In this document: positions 11,341-23,881 of the stretch, piece by piece
Position numbering within the stretch: the stretch's first letter is position 1
How the letters are laid out: every line of letters begins with the position of its first letter
Assembly (NCBI GenBank): GCA_945643635.1
Contig: CALZFC010000267.1
Span: 930,001 to 994,000, forward strand
Direction of reading: 5' to 3'
Origin: Allodiplogaster sudhausi
Lineage: Eukaryota > Nematoda > Chromadorea > Rhabditida > Diplogasteridae
Length of the DNA stretch: 64,000 nt
Notes under the pieces: generated by a model
What the model was told of the DNA's origin: nothing
The model's input: only the letters and a program-made list of their open reading frames with translations
Databases searched by the model: none
Translations under genes and position numbers: made by a program

Positions 11341-11966
11341 GATTCATCAAGAACAACTCGTCTTTTGTCGTCCCAAATCTTTTCTTGCAGAAAACCTTGA
11401 CCAGTATCATCAACGCAATATGCAAATCTGACCTTGAGAATGCCTAACCGCAACTACAAATAAATATCGACTTGCCTGAAGAGGCGGTAAAATTGTATTG
11501 CACGCGAAATGGCTTTGTTATTCTATGTATCAAGAACAGGTTGGCGTAAAGTGCGAGCGCAGCCTGTAGCTAACGATATGTGGGTTTCACCCTGCGCACT
11601 TTGTACGAGGTTTCCTAGTTCTACTTTTATGCCATCCCCAGAATAATGTAATGTATGAGTGTGCAATGTTTAATCTTCTGCAAGCTTGATGCTGTCCAAA
11701 TCCGCCTCGGATCTGTTTGACCTCTGCCACATGCGCATCTTGATCTGGGTTTGTGATTTTATTACTTCCACGACGAAACAGCAAGATTAAAGTGTATTGG
11801 ACAAGCTGAAGAACCCGACGGTTCCCCAGCTGGAAGAGAGCAATCGGGTGTGGGGGGACAGCTACAGAAGGGGGGGGGGCTACAGTGAAAAGGAAAGTGG
11901 ATACAAGAAGAACAATCACAAAGAATGAACATCTGAGGCTGTACAACTCGGAAGAGGATAAGTCCG
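11341..11966. other. Intergenic, no feature supported
   Basis: The plus-strand frame ending at 11447 overlaps the receptor's last exon in another frame and is a shadow. A poly-G run lies near 11871. Nothing else supported. Confidence 0.3.
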
Positions 11967-12254
11967 TCATTTGGAAGGGAATGGAGTGGGGGAGAGGAAG
12001 GTGGAAGGGGTCAGGAGACAGCCGCAGGCTGTAGGCAACTGCACCAACTGCTCCTTCCAGCCGGTGCAGCCGTATTGTCCCATTGTCTTCCGCAGAACCC
12101 GAAGAGACATCGTCTGCTCTGAACAATGGCAATGGGCATGCGTCCTTGATTCACGAGAAAAGACCAGATTTCGTGGCAGGATGTAGATGCATCCATCAAT
12201 TCCCTTGCAGCGAACTGCATTCAAGATGGAAGGGAAGCAGTCGTCGCCAAGCAT
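11967..12254 (-). CDS. Cys-rich exon, unrecognised
   Basis: A minus-strand frame of 95 codons carries many cysteines, including HCHCSEQ and a terminal YGCTGWKEQLVQLPTACGCL. That pattern resembles the last strand of small secreted cystine-knot proteins, but the other minus frame over the same bases is also open and Cys-containing, so the frame is not certain. No signal peptide or start exon was found. Confidence 0.25.
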   Translation of the reverse strand: MLGDDCFPSILNAVRCKGIDGCIYILPRNLVFSRESRTHAHCHCSEQTMSLRVLRKTMGQYGCTGWKEQLVQLPTACGCLLTPSTFLSPTPFPSK

Positions 12255-12689
12255 GTAAACACCTAAAGAACTTCACTCTTTTCTGTGGACAATTTCACTT
12301 GATGGCGTAGATCTGTTACAGTAAGCTAAGTAAGATCCACATGGTAGAGTACAACTAGCCTCTACAATACGTGCAAAGCTGCAGATATCCCCAAGCTTCC
12401 TCGTCGCCTGCTTCAGTGCAATTGCCGACGAGTACGAAGCGCTCTGAAAGGGCAGGCGATTATCTACATATGTATGTATGTATGCATGTGAACAACTGTT
12501 ATGTCCAGCCTTCAGGAATCACGAGATGCAATGTATGGATGCTTTTGTGCAAGCTGCCAACCAGGAATTGTTGCCAATGTTGGGAATAGGAAATGCATTT
12601 GTATTCAGGATGAAAAAGCATATGAAATGGTGGAGAAGAAAGGCTTGAGTTTACATGTTTTTCTTCTCCTAATGACTTCTAATGTCGCC

Positions 12690-13297
12690 TCATTGCATGG
12701 AGCGCTCACCCAGCACGCAATCGCCGGAAGGCCCACTCGGATTCAGGTAGAAATTGTGGGAGGACCACTCTTGTCCTTGGGAATCTTCCAGTAGCCTCTG
12801 GCGTTTCTCCTCTTCCATCTCCGCCTTCGCCTTCCTCACTGCTTCCACGATTGCCGCGCATTTCTCGTCGCGGCTATCCGTCGTGTACATCGTCTGCTTT
12901 GTCAAGAGAGCGTTTTGAGAGAGATTAGAGTGAGAGAGAGAGAGAGGAAAGAGAGAGAGATAGATAAAGTGAGAGAGAGAAGAGAGATATAGTATCTCTG
13001 TTACTCCCTCTCTCATTCTTCTCCCTCTCTCATTCTTCACTCTCATTCTCTCTGTTTCACTCTCTCCCTCCATTTCTCTCGCCTTCTCACTAACCTTAAA
13101 TGTCATATCTCCAAGCATGTCGTGATCTCGTATGAAAGAGAATGCAAAGTTGCGGCCGGCCTCCTCTGGTGAGTTGGCCATGAGCTGAATGGCATGGTTT
13201 GTGAGGGATGAACTGGCAATGAATGAGTGAGTGACCTCTGCTTCCGTCTGACTTGACCCATTCTGACCTGCTGATTGAGTGCTCCACTCTTCTCGAG
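12690..13297 (-). CDS. Unrecognised conserved-looking protein, two 3' exons
   Basis: Exon 13095-13297 (two spare bases then 67 codons) ends TTTAAG/GTTAGT and joins in phase 0 to exon 12690-12893 (68 codons with stop), which follows a CAG acceptor. The join reads ..GDMTFK-TMYTTDSRDE... The first exon holds SSSLTNHAIQLMANSPEEAG and FIRDHDMLGDM. The second starts with a charged helix (AVRKAKAEMEEEKRQRLLED) and ends with WSSHNFYLNPSG. The intron (12894-13094) is GA/TC-rich. The 5' end is missing; another minus frame just upstream of 13297 (SNKYAKLEKSGAL) may be part of it. I do not recognise the family. Confidence 0.55.
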
Positions 13298-13814
13298 CTT
13301 TGCATACTTATTCGAGTCGGTGAACGGTCGACACTCACTTCCACTGCTCCGTATTGAGCGTGAGCGAGAGAGTGCGAAAGAGAAAGAGAGAGAGAGAGAG
13401 AGAGTGTGTTAGAGAAATCGGAAGGGTTCTGACAGGGATGGTAAAATGTGAATGAATTAAAAAGGAGAATTCTAACTCATCTGTTGAAAAAAAAAATTTT
13501 TTTTTTTAAATTGACAAATATGTTATGTAGAATTCTTTTTAGACTAACTTCGATTACCGTCTTGAGCTTGACAATGAGAAGAATCGGGCAGAACGAGAAG
13601 AAACCAAATTGAAAAAAAAGGAAACTGTGATTTGCCATCAACGGAACTGAAGAACTGAAGAGGAGGACTGAGAGGGACGGAGAGGGAAGCAATGATTTGA
13701 GACTGTGAAGGAAGAAGAGGGGGGAAAGATGAGAGGCAGCAGCTTAGAAGTAGAGAGAAAGAGAGAGAAAGACATCAAGAGAGACAAATAAACGAATTCG
13801 CGCGTGCTGACATA

Positions 13815-15733
13815 TGACGCGATTTGCGAGAGAATCAAAATGAAGCTTAGCGTCCGGGGACCCGGCCAAAATCGACCAGCTTGGATTTTCTTGCTTGAAA
13901 TATGGAGCTCGCCGCGCAGGGGGCGAGTTGGGTGCACTTCAAGGGTCATTGCGTCGCACTTTGTGGAGATATATAGACGAAAATTTACAGCTCAATAGCC
14001 AAGATATTGCTCTAAACAATAAAAAAAATAAAAATTTGAAAATTTAAAAGTCGAATGTTTTTATAGACGTTGAAGTTTGAGAGAGCGTAGACAACTTATT
14101 TCTCATTTTACCAGAACCAAACCTTTACAGTTGTATAGAGCATCAAAATAGCTTTCGAATGCACTATATGATTTAGAAAAATTAAGAAGTCTTTGATGTT
14201 TCCCGCTCGATTATTCCGGTGCGGCAGTGCTAATCAGCCATTCAATACCATCTCCGCAAGTCCAAACATAAACCATAAGAAAGAGCGTGAAATTTGCTAC
14301 AAGCTGAAATCCTTTCAATAAAGTTTCAGTGGTGCTATTAATCTAGGAAGGAAGAAAGCTGAGCTCGACTTTTTTGTCTGGAATTTTTTTCAGCGTTGAG
14401 TTCAACTCTCAATACAATCTCGTCGAGTTTTCTTATAGAATTCCAATGCATACCTCAAACCTGGGTAATTAAACCGGCTCAGTGCAGCAAGCATCCCAAA
14501 GGTTCGGCAGCAACCGATGTCGGGCGGGTTTTTCATAGCATGCTCATAGGCCGAGGTGTGAAGCTGGGACTAATAGACGAAAACGGAGGCATCGAGACGC
14601 AATGTCTCATTTTCACTGGCATTTTGAGGTCAACCTTTTTTCTCGGCGAGAGAGTACACAAAAATGAGAGACCAAACGGAGCAATGATTTATAGCTTCCT
14701 TTTCCCTCTCTCGTCTTCCACACTCTTGCTGTTAGAAAAAGAGTTGACCATTATGTTGACCACTTTTTGGCTGAGCACGCTTTTTAAAGTTGGGATCTTT
14801 TTGGAATAAGTTGGGCCCACCTTTCTTCTTTTCCATACTAATCCGCCCTTTTCAGAGTTCACCCTCAATCTTTTTTGTTAAAAAGTTGAGCTCAACTTTC
14901 GCCCCGTTTTCTTCCTAGATTAATAGCACCACAGATCTACGATGATTTGTTATCAGCCATAAAATTAGGGCCGGTAGTGCCAACAGCATTCCGCCCAATA
15001 ATTAATTTTTTTAGGTTATTCGAATTGGAATATTCCAATTTTTTCGGCGCCTTTTCCTGCATAATTGTTACATGCAGATGCCTTATTCTTTTGACTTTTA
15101 ACAAAAAAAAATAGCTGACTTTGAATTCTATTGATAGAGGTCAACGTATAGCAAATTTCACGCTCTTTCTTCTAGTTTATGTTTGGACGTGTGAAAAGAT
15201 TTTTAAGCACCTGTTTTAATCCGCGGACGTTCTGATTTGTACTGCCTCACCGGAATAATCGAGAAGGAAACATCAAAGACTTCCTAAGTTTTCAATTTCC
15301 TATAGTGCGTTCGAAAGCTATTTTCAAGCTCTATAATATTGTGTAGGTTTGGTTCTGGTAAAATGAGAAATAAGTTGTCTGCGCAATCTCAAACTTCAAC
15401 GTCTACAAATACTTTAAAGTTGGAAAATTTCAAATTTTTCTTTTTTTATTGTATAGAGCAATATCTTGGCTATTGAGATGTAAATTTTCGTTTATATATT
15501 TCAACAAAGTGCGGCGCAATGACCCCAGACGTGCATCCAACTCGCCCCCCTGCGCGGCGAGCTCCATATTTCAAGCCTTCAAAGCAAACGAAAACGGCAT
15601 TTTCCGATCCTTAGACCACTTCCAATCGATTCCTCATATCAGAGAGCACCTATAAGGAACTTTTGAAGCAAATCCAAGTTGGTCGATTTTGGCCGGGTCC
15701 CCGGCCATTTTGATTCTCTCGCAAATCGCGTCA
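13815..15733. mobile_element. TA-flanked foldback DNA transposon, 1,919 bp
   Basis: Inverted ends start TGACGCGATTTGCGAGAG and continue into ATCAAAATG and GACCCGGCCAAAATCGACCA. They are flanked by TA (13813-13814 and 15734-15735). The inverted similarity extends about 500 bp inward on each side and is broken only by a younger nested insertion at 14331-14931. No transposase frame seen. The TA target suggests a Tc1/mariner-like mechanism, but these ends are not typical Tc1 ends. Confidence 0.85.
14331..14931. mobile_element. Nested 601 bp non-autonomous transposon with CAG duplication
   Basis: Ends TGGTGCTATTAATCTAGGAA are inverted and flanked by CAG on both sides (14328-14330 and 14932-14934). 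An inner inverted repeat with GTTGAGCTCAAC-type palindromes lies next to the ends. It interrupts the arm of the TA-flanked foldback element, so it came later. It has no coding content I can support. Confidence 0.75.
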
Positions 15734-15947
15734 TATGTATGTATGTATAAAAAATAAGCAGGGCAAATTTGGGGAAGGGAGCTTCATTTTTTCGAACTCT
15801 AACGAAATCTGTACAGCGCGGTATATTTACAGGGTTTTAACAATTAATATTATCCCACGCCGTACACAGCTAAACATTTCGATAATAAGCGCGTGGGAAA
15901 GAACGAGACTTAGATTTCCCACGCTTTATGGCTATGATAATACGTAA

Positions 15948-15974
15948 TCTTCTTCTTCTTCTTCTTCTTCTTCT
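15948..15974. repeat. (CTT)n microsatellite
   Basis: About nine TCT/CTT triplets in a row. Confidence 0.95.
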
Positions 15975-16002
15975 GGATAAAGTGATTCTTCTAATTTTTT
16001 AA

Positions 16003-16038
16003 GATTCGAATATGAAGGAACACCTTCATATTCGAATC
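16003..16038. repeat. Perfect 16-bp hairpin
   Basis: GATTCGAATATGAAGG is followed by a four-base loop AACA and its exact reverse complement. A possible end-to-end relic of a small inverted element, or a structured site. It is not next to a gene I can name. Confidence 0.8.
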
Positions 16039-16424
16039 ACCTTTTTTACTCCTCGCAAATTACTAATATTTACAGATTATATTTTTCTGCGGACATTCAT
16101 TATAACGAAATTCCCGCGTTCGAGTATATGGCCAAAAAAATAGAATTTCAGTAAGAAAGCGTGTGATTCACTCAAATATTGGAGGCATTTTAATAAAGAT
16201 TAATTTCACAGTTTCCTCACAGACGAGATTCCAATTAGCTGATCCACAACTTCACATGCCTGGAATATTCTTGGCTTTCATTTTTTTTTATTCATGCTCA
16301 TTCTAACACCAATATTAATGATATTTCGCAGAAATATCGTTTTAAGTCTTCACAGCACGCATTTTGTCAATTAATATTTTGTTGTAATCCTCAAAAATGA
16401 CTTTTATTTCTGTACAACATAATT

Positions 16425-16573
16425 CAAGCCTTCATAGCAGACTAAACAGACATTTTCCGTTTCCTAGATCACGTCCAATTAATTGGCTCAAATCAGAAAA
16501 GTACCTATTAAAGCTGGTCGATTTTGGGGCTATGTATTCATTTTGATTTGATTCATTTTGATTCTCGCGTCAT
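16425..16573. mobile_element. Decayed half copy of the TA-flanked foldback family
   Basis: The order CAAGCCTTCA.AGCA, CATTTTCCG, AGAAAAGTACCTAT, TGGTCGATTTTGG, CATTTTGATT and CTCGCGTCAT repeats the right arm of the element at 13815-15733 with many changes and a short internal duplication of ATTCATTTTGATT. Confidence 0.65.
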
Positions 16574-17397
16574 GTGCATGAAGCTTATTATCAGTACTGA
16601 CGCCGGGAAAAAGCGCGAAAAATATGGCCAGTCGAATGATTGCTGCTGCCTGCGGAGCTGTGCCATTGCTGTCGCTCGCTCAGCAATGCCTTAGTAGGAA
16701 TTCTCGGATGAATGACTTTCCACTAGCAACGCAATACAAAGCTTTAAACTGCTTATCCAAACACAACTAGCAATCGCTCCGTTTCGTTGTTGAGCAGAGT
16801 ACATTTAACTATAGCGAGAGAGAGAGCAGAAACGGAAAGGGAAAGATGAAAACTTAACGTTGAATGAGATGTCAGCCTCTTTTCCGTTCGCGCGTTCACT
16901 TCTCCCATTCCAAGCTCCTCATTTTTGAATGAGAAGACCATTAGTATTCCCTTAAACTGAGCACATTCTAACAACAATGTGATGCACCCAGAGAGAACCA
17001 GACTATAGACAACGTTGGAATTGCCGAGCACGCAGTCAGCCACAGGAGGAACAATTTGCATATCGGTTTCGTGGTCGAGTGTCTCTTCTTCGTCTTCACT
17101 TTAACGTCGGTTTCTCTCGTCTGAACATGAACACACACACACATCACTGATTATTCAAATTCAAGGTATCTTCCGCGTTGGCAGTCCTCATTGTCAGTGC
17201 GTTGTATATCAAATGACGTGCATTCGAACGGATTGCATTTAAAAGGCCACCATACAATTGTGTTCCATCAATTGTGGAGTACTGGCACTACTGGAGGAAC
17301 AGCTTCTGGTTTGTCTTGCAATTTTCTCAGATATTTAGTTTGAACTTATATCAATTTTAATTATATTAACTATGCGACAATTCAGATAGCCGCTTAA
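16574..17397. other. Intergenic upstream of the secreted-protein gene
   Basis: Contains a minus-strand frame (16753-17061, with one hydrophobic stretch) that I cannot support as a gene, and an AC run near 17131. It should hold the promoter of the gene starting at 17398; no clear TATA box or trans-splice site seen. Confidence 0.3.
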
Positions 17398-20300
17398 ATG
17401 ACGATGGTTCGGCGGAAGTTGTCGTCGACGGCCCTCGCTGCGGTGCTCTTATTTACTTTCTTCACTTCCGCGGCAAATGCATTCTTTGGTCAGTTCTACT
17501 TTCAATTCAAGACATGCCGACTTTTCTCATCTTGGCGCCCGGCCAACTTCGTCAGTCGTCCTGGGCTGAGTATTGATTTATGTAATTGCCCTTGAACTAT
17601 GTACATATATGCCCAATGTCAACAACAACTCGAACATTTCTTGTACGGTAGAATGACATGCAGTTCGACCTCATTCTGGTTGCAATTAGAGCCAACCCCA
17701 CTCTGATACCAATGAATCTTAACCATGGAACTTGAAAGTCTTATCGAAAAATGAAATGCAAGAAAAGAAACATAAAATACCTTCTAATATTCCTCAAAGT
17801 GTCATGCGACGCTTCCCTTTCCTGTGCTGCCATGTCCACCAGCCACACATTCGCAGATTCCTGCTCCTCGTGCAAGCCCCTTTCGGCGGCGAATGGCACG
17901 ACGGGCAGCGCAAACTGCCAGACGGGCGCGACTTGCGATCCGAGCAGGCTGCGAGAGGACGACACCTGCACCGTCTCGTGTACTCAGCCATTCGCGCAGC
18001 CACTTGTCAGTCGCCTCAATGAAAACTTGAGTGCGCACCCTCTCCCTCTCTCACCCTCGTTCTCTCTCTCTCTCTCACTCTCTCCCTCTGTCTCCCTCTT
18101 CCTCTCCCTCTAGTTTCTGTGAACGCTGACTGGAACGCATGCATGCAAATGAAAACGGCAATAATTTAGGAATAATTTGCGCCATATCTTCTGCGTGAAA
18201 AGAACGCAAGCCTATCATTACTATTTTCGGCTATGGTCGTGGAATTGTGTCTGAAATCCAGTTTAGAAGAAGTGTAGAAGATAGAGCCTGCACACATACA
18301 TACAAAAGAATGATGTTGGGTGATGGACGTTGCAGTACAAGTCCGGGCTTTCGTGGTTGGCGGCGGACAAGATCAACTGTACGAATGGCGTCTTCTATGC
18401 GAACAACAAGGTCATCTATCCGACAGCGCTCAACTGCAAAATACTTCCACGTAAGCAGAAGTTCCATGGAATTCTCAAATATCAAGGAATTGTATTTGTT
18501 TTCCCGAATATTCCGATTGTTGGCGTTTTTGATGACGCAACAAATTGGTATATTCTGAATAACGATTCAGGCTGCGACCAGTGCACGTACACCATGTCAT
18601 CCTCGTGTCCGGCCGGCTACTCGTGCTCGAGCTCACCGCTGCTCGAGAAGAACCCGTACACCAACTGCACGACGCTGCGCTGCCCGAACGGCTACACCGC
18701 ATCGGTCGGCATTGTCTCGTTGTGGCATGTAAAAAGGAGTGTCGGAAAACCAGTCCACCTGAAAAAAGGGGTCGAGAAAGCGTATGTTTACATTCAATTT
18801 CTGTTACGATTCTGTGATTTTTTAAACGTGTAGTAGCTTCACATCGCAAAGAAAATTGTGTGCTGCAATTTTTGCTGAATGCAGCTGTAATAACGAGTTT
18901 CTACATCTTTAGGCGACACGCTCCGACGGAACGGTCATTCGAATCGACTCGATCCTCACATGTACTTCAGTGAACTATCAGTGGAAGGACTACGCGGGGA
19001 CGTTCTATGCGAATCTGCAGCTGACATGCGCTGTCTTTGGTTGGTGCCATCAAGATTGAGCAATAACATTGAACTATTTGAATGTGTCTTATCAATAAAT
19101 GCTTGAAAATGGGGGCGGCAGAATAGATGAATCGGATTGTGAATATCACGAATTACCTTATACTATCTTCCCATATGGGCAAATCGCAAAGTCACCGATT
19201 GGCAATATACTTCTAACATATCCTCTAATTAGGCACCCACCCACCGACTACATCAACGAGCACGACAACGACGACTCCAGGTAAAACTGTCATTGCAAAT
19301 TGTCGGAGTAAGCTATGTCAATTTTGTTGGGCACACCTTCCTGCAAGAAAGCTGAGGCTATCCTCTCAAATCGACCGCACAAGCAATTGTCACAATGAGT
19401 GTCTGTTTGACTGATCGCAAAACAATACGTTTACATGAAATGTACGCAGTGAGAAGTCCAATTAAGAAACTAACAAATAGCTACAGTTCATATTTTTTCT
19501 AGCCACAACGACCACGACGACGTCGACAACAACAACTCCACCGACTACAACCACGAGCACGACAACGACGACTCCAGGTAAAATTGGCATTGCAGACTCT
19601 GACAGCCAGTTTTGTTGGCACACCTTCCTGCAGGAAAGTGGAGTCTATTCTCGCACAATTGACTGCACAATCAATTGTCACAATGAGCGTCTGCTTGATT
19701 GTTGAGAAAATAATGTTTTGATGACATCTCCGCAGTTAGCAATCGAAACATGAGAAGCAGCTAATAGTTAGTTCTTTCTAGCCACCACCACAACAACCAT
19801 GACATCGACAACAACAAACACGGGTATATGTTTTCTATGCAAAATCTGTGTAATATTTATTGGACATTGACTGCCAACCTGAAGACTCGTGCCACAGAAA
19901 CAGCGCAATTCATTAGAATTAAATGTTCATCGTTGACTGAACCAATCGCTGCAATCTTCCTAGCTCCAGCAACCGAAATCACTTCAACAGCCTCCGAGAC
20001 CACCTCCGTGACAGAGGCAACGACGACTCCAGGTAAAGCTTGCATTTCCTAGTCCTTCCCGACAACGTTGGAACACATTCGACTGGCAAAATTGTCAAAA
20101 GGAATTACTTGATTTGTCATCAAACAATACTTTTATATATGATTTCATCAAACCGCAGTGAGCAATCAAACGAAGAATCAGAGGAGCCAAACGATGATGA
20201 TGAACGTGAATATTGTAGCAAAATGCAGTCAGTGCGCACCCATGACTGGTGTGCATTCTGACGACGGCGCGACAGCGAAGCCAGGCTACCCATTCGACAC

Positions 20301-22968
20301 GACGGCAACTCTCGTTTTCGACGAGGGCGAGAGCGAGTGCAAGTGGTCGTGCGCTGCTGGAAGCGGTGCGACGCGCTTCGTCGCTGTGGTACGCGCACCA
20401 ATTCGCTTGAACTATTAGTTGTGCCCCCGAAAATCTTGAGGACATTTTAGTAGATTTCAGCGATTATTTCTGAAAAAAAGGCTATCTTCTAACCATCAGC
20501 AAAAAAAAACAAGTACTCTAGACTAATCAAACCTTCTACGTTGGCGCATATGTCGAATGCTTCGCCGGCCAAAGCTACTGGTATATCACCTCCGGCCCGG
20601 CTTCTAGCGAAGATCGTTTTGATGCGACATCCAGGGTGTACTGTGCTGTTGATGAAGGCATGAGATTACTATCATATACATATGTCTAAATTACTTGCAA
20701 CTTCTTTGGGCGTCAAAATCAGCTTTAAAAAATTATGCAGTAAGCAATCGAAGTAAGAGAGAAACAGCTAATAGTACATTCTTTCCAGACATCAGCACAA
20801 CACCGATGACGCCGACATCAACAACCACAAGTATATCTATTTGTTGCTAAACATTTGTAGCTTTGGGGGAACTGGTTATAGTATCTTCGTCCATTCTTTC
20901 ACTTGGAGTCTTTTCTATGTTCGAGCATTTTAATCTTTGCATTGAGACGAATATGAAAGCGCGCAAAAGGGTTTGCACGCGCGCGACTCCGAACCTGCGT
21001 CGGTAGAAAATCTGCGTGCACGGAAAATGGGCCAAAAGTGGACAAAATAATTCATTTCTCTTATATTCCTGGGTCAAATCCAAAGATTGACCTACCGTTC
21101 GGTAGATTATTTTAGGTTCTCTTCGAATAAAAATATTCCCCAAAAAGTGTCAGTTATAGGTATGGTCGAAATAGTGGCCTAAACATTCTAACCCCAAAGC
21201 TCAATGCACTAGAATTAAATGTTCATCGTGGGCGCAAGTGGCATCAGAGGAGCCAAACGATGATGATGAACGTGAATATTGTAGCAAAATGCAGTCAGTG
21301 CGCACCCATGACTGGTGTGCATTCTGACGACGGCGCGACAGCGAAGCCAGGCTACCCATTCGACACGACGGCAACTCTCGTTTTCGACGAGGGCGAGAGC
21401 GAGTGCAAGTGGTCGTGCGCTGCTGGAAGCGGTGCGACGCGCCTCGTCGCTGTGGTACGCGCACCAATTCGCTTGAACTATTAGTTGTGCCCCCGAAAAT
21501 CTTGAGGACATTTTAGTAGATTTCAGCGATTATTTCTGAAAAGAAGGCTATCTTCTAACCATCAGCAAAAAAAACAAGTACTTTCTCCTAGACTAATCAA
21601 ACCTTCTACGTTGGCGCATATGTCGAATGCTTCGCCGGCCAAAGCTACTGGTATATCACCTCCGGCCCGGCTTCTAGCGAAGATCGTTTTGATGCGACAT
21701 CCAGGGTGTACTGTGCTGTTGATGAAGGCATGAGATTACTATCATATACATATGTCTAAATTACTTGCAACTTCTTTGGGCGTCAAAATCAGCTTTAAAA
21801 AATTATGCAGTAAGCAATCGAAGTAAGAGAGAAACAGCTAATAGTACATTCTTTCCAGACATCAGCACAACACCGATGACGCCGACATCAACAACCACAA
21901 GTATATCTATTTGTTGCTAAACATTTGTAGCTTTGGGGGAACTGGTTATAGTATCTTCGTCCATTCTTTCACTTGGAGTCTTTTCTATGTTCGAGCATTT
22001 TAATCTTTGCATTGAGACGAATATGAAAGCGCGCAAAAGGGTTTGCACGCGCGCGACTCCGAACCTGCGTCGGTAGAAAATCTGCGTGCACGGAAAATGG
22101 GCCAAAAGTGGACAAAATAATTCATTTCTCTTATATTCCTGGGTCAAATCCAAAGATTGACCTACCGTTCGATAGATTATTTTAGGTTCTCTTCGAATAA
22201 AAATATTCCCCAAAAAGTGTCAGTTATAGGTATGGTCGAAATAGTGGCCTAAACATTCTAACCCCAAAGCTCAATGCACTAGAATTAAATGTTCATCGTG
22301 GGCGCAAGTGGCATCAGAGGAGCCAAACGATGATGATGAACGTGAATATTGTAGCAAAATGCAGTCAGTGCGCACCCATGACTGGTGTGCATTCTGACGA
22401 CGGCGCGACAGCGAAGCCAGGCTACCCATTCGACACGACGGCAACTCTCGTTTTCGACGAGGGCGAGAGCGAGTGCAAGTGGTCGTGCGCTGCGGTGCGA
22501 CGCGCCTCGTCGCTGTGGTACGCGCACCAATTCACTTGAACTATTAGTTGTGCCCCCGAAAATCTTGAGGACATTTTAGTAGATTTCAGCGATTATTTCT
22601 GAAAAGAAGGCTATCTTCTAACCATAAGCAAAAAAAAACAGGTACTTTCTCCTAGACTAATCAAACCTTCTACGTTGGCGCATATGTCGAATGCTTCGCC
22701 GGCCAAAGCTACTGGTATATCACCTCCGGCCCGGCTTCTAGCGAAGATCGTTTTGATGCGACATCCAGGGTGTACTGTGCTGTTGATGAAGGCATGAGAT
22801 TACTATCATATACATATGTCTAAATTACTTGCAACTTCTTTGGGCGTCAAAATCAGTTTTAAAAAATTCCGCAGTAAGCAATCGAAATAAGAGACACAAA
22901 TCGATGCAATCTTTACAGCTGCTGCAATGGAAACCACTTCAGCTTCACCATTCCCCGATTATGGATAG
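17398..22968 (+). CDS. Secreted Cys-rich, Thr-rich mucin-like protein
   Basis: Exons in agreeing phase: 17398-17488 (signal peptide, LAAVLLFTFFTSAANA), 17800-18005, 18336-18450, 18571-18728, 18913-19039, five short Thr-rich exons at 19233-19280, 19503-19577, 19782-19823, 19964-20032 and 20789-20830, and module exons 20159-20388 and 20522-20657. A terminal exon 22919-22968 ends in TAG. Exons 2-5 carry many cysteines (CSSCKPLS, CDQCTYTMSSSCPAGYSC). The Thr/Ser exons are probable O-glycosylated linkers, and the later module has CSQCAPMTG and CKWSC. Extracellular, secreted role inferred. Modules in the second and third tandem copies (21247 on) may add exons, but the second lacks an in-phase acceptor and the third has a 7-base deletion. 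The intron after 20657 would be GC-AG. Similar Cys/Thr modular proteins are common in nematodes; the Pfam family was not assigned. Confidence 0.65.
20181..22880 (+). repeat. Three-copy tandem repeat, ~1.07 kb period
   Basis: The string beginning GAGGAGCCAAACGATGATG occurs at 20181, 21247 and 22317 (periods 1066 and 1070). The copies are nearly identical over the module exon, the next exon, the Thr-rich exon and a unique intron with GCGCGCAAAAGGGTTTGCACGCGCGC. The third copy stops near 22880, before its Thr-rich exon. It lacks seven bases (TGGAAGC in the other copies) near 22494, which shifts the frame. Confidence 0.9.
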
Positions 22969-23056
22969 ACCATTTCCTTGTAAGACCACGCCCAGCTGCT
23001 CAACCAGTCTCTACAGATGCCAAAAAATTTAATGACAAGTCTAGCCAATTCTGATG

Positions 23057-23062
23057 AATAAA
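23057..23062 (+). terminator. Candidate polyadenylation signal
   Basis: AATAAA about 90 bases after the stop of the secreted-protein gene, in an AT-rich stretch. Confidence 0.4.
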
Positions 23063-23881
23063 TTGTAGATTAGCCCAAAGTCAAACATGTCTTCAGGAGA
23101 CTCACAGCAAATGTAAACTAACTGACGAATAAACTGTTTTAATTTAAAGAAACACGAATTTAAGTACTCATTCATTTAACGAATCATGAATTTATGATCG
23201 CTATTACACATGCTTCCCTCTGGAAGTGGCTCGGCGCGAGCGAAGCCTTCAATAATAATTACTTTTTTTGTGCTGACTAGAATCCCGAATAATAAAAAGT
23301 AGGTAATTAATATGATTTTCTTAAAACATTTTAAAAGATAAAAGAAGGAGAAAGAGAGTGAGAAAGAAGAGAGCGAGAGTGAAAAAGTGAGAAAGTGAGA
23401 GTGCCTTCTTTAGCCTTACTGAGAGTTACTGTTAAAAGAAGCACGAAAATCAATCGTTAGCGATTTGAATTTTCCTGACTATTGTCGTTACGTCTCTCTG
23501 ACAAGTCATATGTGTTCTCTCGCCCTTGTGTTAGTCAAAATGGCGTGCAATGAAGATGGATTTTTTTTACTCTTTAAACAGAATATTACTTATTAAAAAG
23601 TCGCTATCTTAACAATTATCGTCCCATGAATGCTTAATGCTCACTGTGAGTGCCAAAAACTATCATTTAGTCAATACGGCGTTTCCCAGCGACATCACTT
23701 CGGGTCAGACAAGGTTATCGGCCGCGTTACTCGACCAAGACAAGAGAGAGAGAGAGAGAGAGAGAGAAAACAAGGAAGGACTTGTGGTCATTGAGAGAGG
23801 AACAGGGACAGGAAGCTCGGGAAGGATTACGACGCAGACAAATGCAAGTCGTTCTGATACTCACTTTTTATCGGTGATTAT
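23063..23881. other. Intergenic with GA-rich tracts
   Basis: AT-rich with GA-rich low complexity at 23341-23402 and a (GA)n run at about 23744-23768. No gene supported. Confidence 0.4.

Noticed and set aside
12501..12794. Plus-strand Cys-containing frame (CFCASCQPG)
   Set aside because: It overlaps the well-supported minus-strand exon at 12690-12893 and lacks splice or start evidence.
14396..14809. 137-codon plus-strand frame inside the nested CAG element
   Set aside because: No motif or splice support. The palindromic sequence content suggests a chance frame in a non-autonomous element.
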